A stretch of DNA of 64,000 bases, from NCBI RefSeq assembly GCF_006547145.1, contig NZ_CP041244.1, forward strand, positions 5,890,001 through 5,954,000, read 5' to 3'. A program made the translations under genes and the position numbers. Below, in pieces: positions 55,509 through 64,000 of this stretch. Origin of the DNA: Actinomadura sp. WMMA1423. Its GTDB lineage: Bacteria; Actinomycetota; Actinomycetes; Streptosporangiales; Streptosporangiaceae. The notes under the pieces were generated by a model. The model saw only the letters and a program-made list of their open reading frames with translations, did not search any database and was not told the DNA's origin. How positions within the stretch are numbered: the stretch's first letter is position 1; every line of letters begins with the position of its first letter.

Positions 55509-55832
55509 ATGGCACAGAAGGTTCAGGTGCTTCTCGTCGACGACCTCGACGGTGGCGAGGCGGACGAGACCGTAGCGTTCTCGATCGACGGCGCCTCCTA
55601 CGAGATCGACCTCAGTGGCGCCAACGCGACGAAGCTGCGGGAATCTCTGCAGCCGTTCGTCGAGAAGTCCCGTAAGGCGGGCACGGTCAACCGCCGCCGC
55701 CGGCAGCGCGGCGCTTCCAGCCGTGAACGCAGTGCGGAGATCCGCGCCTGGGCCAAGAACAACGGCATCAAGGTGAATGAGCGCGGCCGCATCCCGGCTC
55801 ATGTGATCGAGCAGTACGAGGCGGCCAACTGA
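55509..55832 (+). CDS. lsr2: Lsr2 nucleoid-associated silencer
   Basis: A 107-residue H-NS-like protein that bridges AT-rich DNA and silences foreign and secondary-metabolite genes. The N-terminal dimerisation domain (KVQVLLVDDLDGGEADETVAF, read in two parts) is joined by a basic linker to the DNA-binding domain, with the minor-groove RGR at 92-94. A GAAAGG ribosome-binding site is 10 bases upstream. The lsr2-clpC neighbourhood is conserved in actinobacteria. Confidence 0.98.
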   Translation: MAQKVQVLLVDDLDGGEADETVAFSIDGASYEIDLSGANATKLRESLQPFVEKSRKAGTVNRRRRQRGASSRERSAEIRAWAKNNGIKVNERGRIPAHVIEQYEAAN

Positions 55833-56045
55833 CCCGCCCCGGACCACCGGCGGCCCGTCTCCGTTCGCGGGGCGGGCCGTTCGCCGTTCGCGGGCGTGCC
55901 GTTCGCGGGCGCGGCGTTCACGGTTGACCGTTCGCGAGGGAGCCGTTCCCGGGGCGGGCTCTCCACGACCGAGCGCTTCGCACGGCCGGCGGCACCCGGA
56001 AGGACGCCGGCGATTCGCCGCCCCGGCGGATCGATGCGAAGAGCC

Positions 56046-56059
56046 GTTCGCTTGTGGCG
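56046..56059. promoter_or_regulatory. ClgR-type operator 1 upstream of clpC
   Basis: GTTCGC-TTGTG-GCG matches the Streptomyces ClgR consensus GTTCGC-N5-GCG exactly. It is 304 bp before the clpC ATG. Confidence 0.7.
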
Positions 56060-56175
56060 TAGCGTCCGTGCGGTTCACCGAGTCCGCCGTGAGGTACACA
56101 GGGCCCGCGGGTGGAAACTCCACCCCCATTCGGCACTCTCGGCCCGCGCCTTGATCGACCTGCGAAAAGTCCCCC

Positions 56176-56189
56176 GTTCGCTTGGGGCG
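56176..56189. promoter_or_regulatory. ClgR-type operator 2 upstream of clpC
   Basis: GTTCGC-TTGGG-GCG is a second exact match to GTTCGC-N5-GCG, 130 bp after the first and 174 bp before clpC. The rest of the 530-base lsr2-clpC gap holds no gene and many GTTCGC half sites. Confidence 0.72.
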
Positions 56190-56362
56190 TAGCGGGAACA
56201 TGACGCACCGATGCGGTAGTTGGATGAGACTGAACAGCGCATAGCTGGGGAACGTCTCCTGGTGGGAGTGCACCGGGCGGCCTCCTCGGGGCGGGCTAGC
56301 ATGCGGAAGGACAGTTCCGGACGTTCCGGACTCTGCCCAACCGCTCTGTGAGGAGCGACGAG

Positions 56363-58897
<2,535 letters not shown>

Positions 58898-58910
58898 GCG
58901 TCCGCACGAC

Positions 58911-58943
58911 AAAGGCCCGCACCGGTCTCCGGGGCGGGCCTTT
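58911..58943 (+). terminator. Terminator after clpC
   Basis: AAAGGCCCGC and GCGGGCCTTT are exact inverted repeats around a 13-base loop, 13 bp after the clpC stop, ending in TTT. Confidence 0.85.
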
Positions 58944-59086
58944 GTGGTGAAAGCGCCCTTGAGAGCCGTCGTGCTGATGGCCCGTACCGGGGCGCGCCTC
59001 GGCCAGCCGCAGCTTTGGGCATTCGCATGGTCGGGCTTCTCGCGGGCAGTATTCACTCACATGATCAACTAGCCCCGGGAGTTGCG

Positions 59087-59476
59087 ATGAGCCGACTGAT
59101 TCTGTCCGCCCCCGTTCTCGACGCCCCCGACCCGCACGCGCTGGCGGACTTCTACCGGCGCCTCCTCGGCTGGACGGTCGTGCAGCGCGAGCCGGACTGG
59201 GTGAAGCTGCGTCCTCCGGGTGGCGGTACCGGCCTGTCGTTCCAGACAGAGCCGCTCTACAAGGCTCCCACCTGGCCCGCCGCAGAGGGTGCTCAACTGC
59301 AGATGGTCCACCTGGACTTCGAGGTCGAAGACCTGGATGCCGCCGCGAAGCACGCGGAGGCCGTGGGTGGCGTCTTGGCCGACTTCCAGCCGGATGACGA
59401 CGTGCGCGTCTTCCTGGATCCCGTGGGGCGGCCGTTCTGCCTCTTCGTGCGCGAGCCGGAAGCGCCGGTGGAGTAA
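59087..59476 (+). CDS. VOC-family glyoxalase-like protein
   Basis: A 129-residue VOC (bleomycin-resistance/dioxygenase superfamily) protein. Its N-terminal module (VLDAPDPHALADFYRRLLGW) and C-terminal module (VHLDFEVEDLDAAAKHAEAVGG) are the actinobacterial glyoxalase-like type. Unlike the protein at 5.3 kb it lacks the full H/E/H/E metal set of glyoxalase I, so a binding or different catalytic role is likely. A CGGGAG ribosome-binding site precedes ATG 59087. The stop codon lies in a DnaA-box-like motif (TAATCCACA). Confidence 0.82.
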   Translation: MSRLILSAPVLDAPDPHALADFYRRLLGWTVVQREPDWVKLRPPGGGTGLSFQTEPLYKAPTWPAAEGAQLQMVHLDFEVEDLDAAAKHAEAVGGVLADFQPDDDVRVFLDPVGRPFCLFVREPEAPVE

Positions 59477-59631
59477 TCCACAGAACGCGGTTCTGCCTCC
59501 GGTGTTCGCCGGCTTTGCCGATCCTGGATCAGAGGCCGCGCCGGGCCGGGTCTCGCTCCGTCAGGTCTCGCTCGGGCCTGCTCGGAGCGGCCGGCTTTGG
59601 TCGGGGTTCGCGCGGGCTGGAGCGGGGGTGT

Positions 59632-60615
59632 TCAAGGGGAGGCGGGCGTCGTGAGCCAGGTGGTTATCGCTTCGTGGAGGGATTCCTTGGTGGCAGGCGG
59701 GGCGAAGGATGCGGTCACGCCTGCGCGGGCCAGGTCGGCCAGGGTGGTGTCGTCGTAGCCGAAGGCGGTGCGGACGCGCGTGTACTCGGTGGTGAGGGGG
59801 GTGCCGATCAGAGCGGGGATGTCAGTGTTGATGGTGATCAGCAGGCCTGCTTCGCGGAGACGGGGGAGTGGGTGCGCGTCCAGGGACGGGGCGAAGCCCA
59901 GGGCGACGTTGGAGGAGGGGCAGACCTCCAGGGCGATCCCCCGTTCGCGGACCTCGGCGACCAGGTCCGGGTCGTCCAGGATCCGGATGCCGTGGCCCAG
60001 CCGCTCGGTGCGTCCGGGGCCGAGCGCCTGCCGGATGCTGGCGGGCCCTTCTCCCTCGCCCGCGTGGTGGACGACGTGGAGCCCCGCGTCGTGGGCGGCG
60101 GCGAAGACCTCGTTGAACGGGTCGCCTGGGTGGGCCTCGTCGCCGGCGAGGCCCACGGCGACCACGCGGTCGTGGCGGCGGGCCAGATCCAGGGTGCGCC
60201 AAGCGCGCTCGACGGAGCGGCGGCGGGAATGGTCGAGGATCAGGCGGCACTCGATGCCGAAGGCCTCCTGGCCGGCCTCCAGGCCCTCCAGGACGGCCGC
60301 CAAGGGCATGTCGAGGTCGCCGAGGCGCTCGCCATGGGCGGCGGCCGTGAACGAGACCTCTGCGTACCGGACGCCCTGGGCGGACTCGTCCTCGCAGAAC
60401 TCGTAGGCGACCCGGCGGAAGTCGTCGGGCCGCCGCAGGCAGGCGCGGACGAGGTCGTTCTGCGCGAAGAAGGAGGCGAAGTCACCGAAAGTGCCGACGT
60501 CGTCCGGGACCCGCACGCCGTTGGCGGCGCCGATCTCGCGGAGCGTCGCGCTGCGTACGGTGCTTTCGAGATGAACGTGCAGGTGGGCTTTGGGCAGGCT
60601 CAGCAGATCGCGCAC
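59632..60615 (-). CDS. Adenosine deaminase-family enzyme with altered active site
   Basis: A 327-residue amidohydrolase of the adenosine/AMP deaminase family. The zinc site is complete: H13 and H15 in HLHVHLE, H184 and E187 in HHAGEGEG, H208 in RLGHGI, and D265. Two substrate-contact positions differ from true adenosine deaminase: HLDG is HLES (E17), and the usual TDDP is TDIP (I266). This suggests a different aminopurine substrate, such as a futalosine-pathway intermediate or another nucleoside; that is an inference. Confidence 0.85.
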   Translation of the reverse strand: MRDLLSLPKAHLHVHLESTVRSATLREIGAANGVRVPDDVGTFGDFASFFAQNDLVRACLRRPDDFRRVAYEFCEDESAQGVRYAEVSFTAAAHGERLGDLDMPLAAVLEGLEAGQEAFGIECRLILDHSRRRSVERAWRTLDLARRHDRVVAVGLAGDEAHPGDPFNEVFAAAHDAGLHVVHHAGEGEGPASIRQALGPGRTERLGHGIRILDDPDLVAEVRERGIALEVCPSSNVALGFAPSLDAHPLPRLREAGLLITINTDIPALIGTPLTTEYTRVRTAFGYDDTTLADLARAGVTASFAPPATKESLHEAITTWLTTPASP

Positions 60616-60648
60616 GTGCGTACGTTACGAGCCGGTGGCCTGGGCTGA

Positions 60649-60662
60649 CGAACGATTATTCG
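60649..60662. promoter_or_regulatory. Small palindrome between add-like and NADAR genes
   Basis: AACGA-TTAT-TCGTT is an exact inverted repeat about 34 bp before the add-like ATG and 140 bp before the NADAR start. It may be an operator for either divergent gene. Confidence 0.4.
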
Positions 60663-60801
60663 TTGACCCCGGCGGGGCGGTCCGCCCATGATTCGGCCGG
60701 ACGCGCATGTCCGTGATGTGCTGCCGCGTGGCCCGGTGAGCTGACGACGGTTCCAACGGCTGTGCCTCACACCGCTGGACGAGGATTGAGGAGACCCCGC
60801 A

Positions 60802-61923
60802 TTGCGACGGATCCATCGTTTCGAGGACGGGCAGCGCATCGAGGGAACGGCGCGGCCTGTCTTCATCCACAACTTCTCGTACCACCTCACGAGCCTCCAG
60901 GTGTTCGCGGACGGTGCGATCAACTGCTGGGATTGGGTCGACCTGCAGGGTCTGCGGGAGAAGCTCGAATGCGGCTGGGTGGTCACGGAGGTACCCGAGG
61001 GCGGTGAGATCAGCGCGTTCGAGTTGGGCAGCTGGAAGGCCGCCGAGCCGTCGTTCGGCCTCACTCCGGAGATGCTGCTGGGAGAGGTGGCCGACGACAT
61101 CGAGCGGCTCAACGGCCGTCCGGATTCCACCGACCGCTGCCTGGCCGTGCTGGACCGGTACCTGGAGTCCAGGGACGAGGCCGACCGACGGGCGCTGCGC
61201 GAGGCGTACCTGGCCATCCCCGCGCACAAGCGCCATTATGCGCTCGGCGACATGGACAACAAGGACCGGCCGTTGGTCATCCTGTGCACCGACCTGGGCG
61301 AGCGTCCGATAGACGGCTGGTTCGAGTTCGACGACGTGGTCACCGAAGGCATGCGGGAATGGGCGTTCGATTACTTCGCCGAGCGCGACCGCGCACATGC
61401 CGAATACGCATCAAAAATCCCGGCCGACGAGTCGGGTGAACCTGTGGCAGGGACGATCCACTTCGGCGGACGCGTATTTCCGCGAGGTTGGCCGGACGAG
61501 CCCGGAATCGACGCCCTGCAGAACGACTACCCCGCCCCGATCGAGGTCGGCGGCGTCGTCTACCCGTCGGTCACGCACGCCTACTGGGCCCTGTCCACCG
61601 AGGATCTCGAGGCCCGTGAGCGGATCCGCGCGGCCGAACGCTCCCACGACGCCCGGAAGATCGGGGAAGAGGCGCCCCGACTCCAGGAGTGGCCGCAGAT
61701 CAGGACGGCGGTGATGGGAGGCCTCCTGCGCGCGAAATACGCCCGGCATCCGGAATTGGCGGAGATCCTGCTCGGCACGGCCGACGCGCCGCTCGCTTAC
61801 AGCGGATCGGACTCCGACCACTGGATCACGCGCGGAGGGGAAGGCCGCAACTGGGTAGGGCGCCTCCTGGAACTGGTCCGTTCCGAAATCCGAGCCCAGA
61901 GAGCGGGTGTTCCTCTTCCATGA
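60802..61923 (+). CDS. NADAR-domain protein with unassigned N-terminal domain
   Basis: A 373-residue protein starting at TTG 60802 (TTGAGGAG ribosome-binding site 10 bases upstream). The C-terminal half (about 225-366) is a NADAR/YbiA-like domain: SVTHAYWALS, EWPQIRTAVMGGLLRAKY, LAEILLGTADAPLAY, DHWITRGGEGRNWVGRLLELVRSE. NADAR proteins bind or hydrolyse ADP-ribose compounds, and some reverse guanine ADP-ribosylation by DarT. The N-terminal ~210 residues (VFIHNFSYHLTSLQVFADGAIN onward) look folded but I cannot assign them. No DarT-like gene is visible in the window. Confidence 0.8.
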   Translation: MRRIHRFEDGQRIEGTARPVFIHNFSYHLTSLQVFADGAINCWDWVDLQGLREKLECGWVVTEVPEGGEISAFELGSWKAAEPSFGLTPEMLLGEVADDIERLNGRPDSTDRCLAVLDRYLESRDEADRRALREAYLAIPAHKRHYALGDMDNKDRPLVILCTDLGERPIDGWFEFDDVVTEGMREWAFDYFAERDRAHAEYASKIPADESGEPVAGTIHFGGRVFPRGWPDEPGIDALQNDYPAPIEVGGVVYPSVTHAYWALSTEDLEARERIRAAERSHDARKIGEEAPRLQEWPQIRTAVMGGLLRAKYARHPELAEILLGTADAPLAYSGSDSDHWITRGGEGRNWVGRLLELVRSEIRAQRAGVPLP

Positions 61924-62556
61924 AAAACGGCGAATGGATGAGTTCTCGGCGGACTCTGCCGGGCCGCCCGGGCGCCGCCGTTCGCCTCGCCACCGGCGGT
62001 GTGTCCCTCGCCCGAGCCTCCCGTCCCGGCTCGATGTAGTCGCGCCAAGTAGGTGGTGCGGGGTGACACCGTCGAACCCGGCGAGCCGTTGGCCCCTTGG
62101 CCGTCCCGGGGCAGCGTGGGGATCGGCGGGGGGACCGTCCGTCCCGACACCAGGTTGCGTGGCGCCGGCGCTCTCTCACTTGGGAGGGGTGCATTCGTTC
62201 GGCCCCGCCGCCCGCGCGCGGGTCGGCTCAGCCGTCCCGCCACTAGCCTGTAGCTGCGCCCGAGCACATGTTCCGCCTGCGCCTTCGCTTGTGTCGGCGC
62301 CTTCGCTTTGTGCCTCCGGCTGCGTCCGCGGCTGCGTCTCTGGGGTCGGAGAGGTGCTCCTCGACTGCGGTGTCGGCGGGGAGTGGATCCGGGCGCGGCA
62401 TGGGGTGGCGGGCCGCTCGGTGGCGGTGTGCGGGTCCGCGCAGGGGGGCAGACCGCGCGGATCCGCGCCTGGCCCCGAGTGCCGGATCGTCGCTGTCGGC
62501 CTGGCTGGCTTCCGCCTGCGGAGCGGTGGTAGCGCCGGCCTTCAATGCGGCTGGGG
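61924..62556. other. Intergenic gap, no gene seen
   Basis: The 633 bases between the NADAR gene and the end of mutY show no credible gene. Part (62265-62345) is a run of short GCCTTCGCTT/GGCTGCGTC repeats similar in style to the minisatellite on the other side of mutY. Confidence 0.6.
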
Positions 62557-63435
62557 TCAGACGGGTAGGGCGTAGCGGCCGTCTTCGAGGGGGTCGACGA
62601 GGCCGTCCGCGATGAGGGCGTCGAGGGCGCGTTCGCGCTGGACGGGGTCCGACCAGACGACGTCGAGGGCAGGCTTCGCGACCGGCTCCTCGGCGTCCCG
62701 GAGGACTGCGAGGAGGCGGCCTCGGCACTGCCGGTCGGTGCCGGCGTACGTCTGGCCGCGCCGCGGCGGCCCGTCGTAGGCGGGACGGCCGTTCAGCTGC
62801 CACGCGCACCTGTCGATGACCGGGCAGTCGACGCAGCGGGGCGAGCGGGCGGTACAGACCAGGGCGCCCAGCTCCATGACGGCGACGGCCCAGCGGGCGG
62901 CGGTCGGCGGGTCGAGCGGCAGGAGGCTCTCCGCGAGCCTGATCTCGGCCTTGGTCTGCGTCTTCGGCGGGTACTCGACGCCGGTGAGCAGCCGGGCGAG
63001 GACGCGCCGGACGTTGGTGTCGAGGACGGCGTGCCGCTGCCGGAACGCGAAGCTGGCGACGGCCGCGGCGGTGTAGGCGCCGATGCCGGGGAGCGCCAGC
63101 AGGTCCGCGTGCGAGGACGGGACGTCGCCGCCGTGCCGTTCGGTGATCGCGCGGGCGGCCTCGTGGAGGCGCAGCGCGCGGCGGGGGTAGCCGAGCCGCC
63201 CCCAAGCGCGGACGGCCTCGCCGGACGGCTCGGCCGCGAGTGCCTCGGGCGTCGGCCACCGGGTCATCCACGCGTCCCAGACGGGCAGGACGCGGGAGAC
63301 CGGGGTCTGCTGGAGCATGATCTCGCTGACCAGGACGCCCCAGGGCGTCGCGTCCGGCGCCCGCCACGGGAGATCCCGAGCGTTCGCCTCGTACCAGCCG
63401 AGGATCGGGGCAGTGAAGGCGGAGTCGATGTTCAT
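62557..63435 (-). CDS. mutY: A/G-specific adenine glycosylase
   Basis: It removes adenine mispaired with 8-oxoguanine. The protein has 292 residues from ATG 63435 (MNIDSAF); the first seven residues of a longer frame are unlikely. The catalytic glutamate is in VSEIMLQQTPV, the helix-hairpin-helix is LLALPGIGAYTAAAVASFA, and the 4Fe-4S ligands are C-x6-C-x2-C-x5-C in CTARSPRCVDCPVIDRC. It lacks the C-terminal NUDIX-like domain, as is common for shorter actinobacterial forms. Repeats border it on both sides. Confidence 0.95.
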   Translation of the reverse strand: MNIDSAFTAPILGWYEANARDLPWRAPDATPWGVLVSEIMLQQTPVSRVLPVWDAWMTRWPTPEALAAEPSGEAVRAWGRLGYPRRALRLHEAARAITERHGGDVPSSHADLLALPGIGAYTAAAVASFAFRQRHAVLDTNVRRVLARLLTGVEYPPKTQTKAEIRLAESLLPLDPPTAARWAVAVMELGALVCTARSPRCVDCPVIDRCAWQLNGRPAYDGPPRRGQTYAGTDRQCRGRLLAVLRDAEEPVAKPALDVVWSDPVQRERALDALIADGLVDPLEDGRYALPV

Positions 63436-63477
63436 AACGCGCCGCCATTGTGACACGTCCGTCCCGCCACCACGCCC

Positions 63478-63830
63478 GCTTGGCCTCTGTGTCGGTCCCG
63501 CCTCTGCGCCCGCTTCGCCTCTGCGCCCGCTTCGCCTCTGCGCCCGCTTCGCCTCTGCGCCCGCTTCGCCTCTGCGCCCGCCTCGCCTCTGCGCCCGCTT
63601 CGCCTCTGCGCCCGCCTCGCCTCTGCGCCCGCCTCGCCTCTGTGTCCGTCCCGCCTCTGCGCCCGCTTCACCTCTGCGCCCGCTTCACCTCTGCGCCCGC
63701 TTCACCTCTGTGTCCGCCTCGCTCCTGCGCCCGCTTCGCCTCTGCGCCCGCTTCGCCTCAGCGCCCGCTTCACCTCTGTGTCCGTCCTGCCACTGCGCCG
63801 CTTCGCCTCTGTGTCCGTCCACTGCGCGGC
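63478..63830. repeat. 17-bp minisatellite upstream of mutY
   Basis: About 20 tandem copies of TCGCCTCTGCGCCCGCT with a few variants (TCACCTCTGTGTCCGTC). The period of 17 is not a multiple of three, so it is not selected for coding. It begins about 40 bp upstream of the mutY start and fills the space to about 63830. The last 170 bases of the window show no gene. Confidence 0.85.
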
Positions 63831-64000
63831 TCCGCCGCATTCACCCCATTCGCCCCCGCCAGGCGTATCCGCCCTGGTCGGGCCAGGCCGCTCCCGTCCC
63901 ATCAGGCCTCGCTGGACCGGGCTCCGCCCCCCGCCCGCCCGCTACGCCCCGACCCGCGCAGCGCGCCCGCGCGGTCACGCGTCGCGCGGTCCGTCACGTG

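Noticed and set aside
62243..63448. Minus-strand 401-codon frame overlapping mutY
   Set aside because: Different frame of the mutY region; arginine-rich shadow.
63478..63830. CRISPR array
   Set aside because: Repeats are contiguous 17-mers without unique spacers.
63432..63902. Basic repeat proteins (KRAQRRSGRRGEAG type) on the minus strand
   Set aside because: Produced by the 17-bp minisatellite; the period is not a codon multiple, so no frame is under protein selection.

Overview
This window comes from the chromosome of a high-GC actinomycete. GC is very high outside a few regulatory gaps, GTG and TTG starts and 4-bp start/stop overlaps are common, and several gene orders are typical of Actinobacteria: dacB - DUF2342 metalloprotease - tilS - hpt - ftsH - folE - folP - folB - folK - DUF3180, then panC-panD-nadB-nadC-coaX-lysS, then lsr2 and clpC. 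Protein style and repeat-rich gaps suggest a relative of Actinomadura/Thermomonosporaceae; that placement is an inference. I see no tRNA, rRNA, insertion sequence, prophage or CRISPR array.

Layout. 0-5 kb: the end of an ABC-2 drug-export-type operon with a stand-alone PepX_C-like domain, met by a large SARP/AfsR-type regulator. 5-9 kb: glyoxalase-like, DinB and a divergent MarR/MFS efflux pair. 8.7-10.1 kb: a gene-free, internally repeated segment. 10-13.4 kb: a translationally coupled MerR + VIT/VWA pair behind a perfect palindrome. 13.4-18.9 kb: a sigma factor fused to a ZAS-like zinc motif and a membrane helix, an NlpC/P60 hydrolase, pyrophosphatase and a D,D-carboxypeptidase. 19-28 kb: tRNA modification, purine salvage, FtsH and the folate pathway. 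28-34.5 kb: an orphan NuoD, two PH-domain membrane proteins, a P450, a 15-bp minisatellite and a MidA/NDUFAF7-like methyltransferase. 34.5-40 kb: a two-component system followed by a MacB-like ABC transporter. 40-48 kb: pantothenate, NAD and CoA genes and lysS. 47.8-52.3 kb: P450 and LacI, a small LuxR-type HTH protein, and an NlpC/P60 hydrolase behind a c-di-AMP riboswitch. 52.5-59 kb: argA-like acetyltransferase, two RDD membrane proteins, lsr2 and clpC with two ClgR-type operators. 59-64 kb: glyoxalase-like, adenosine-deaminase-family enzyme, NADAR protein, mutY and a 17-bp minisatellite.

How it fits together. Most of the window is housekeeping: folate, NAD and CoA cofactor supply, proteolysis (FtsH, ClpC) and peptidoglycan remodelling (two NlpC/P60 enzymes, DacB). 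Accessory modules sit between these blocks and are often bordered by repeat arrays. The least explained elements are the MerR-VIT/VWA pair, the sigma-ZAS-membrane fusion, the NADAR protein with an unassigned N-terminal half, and palindromic repeat units that have entered a coding sequence.
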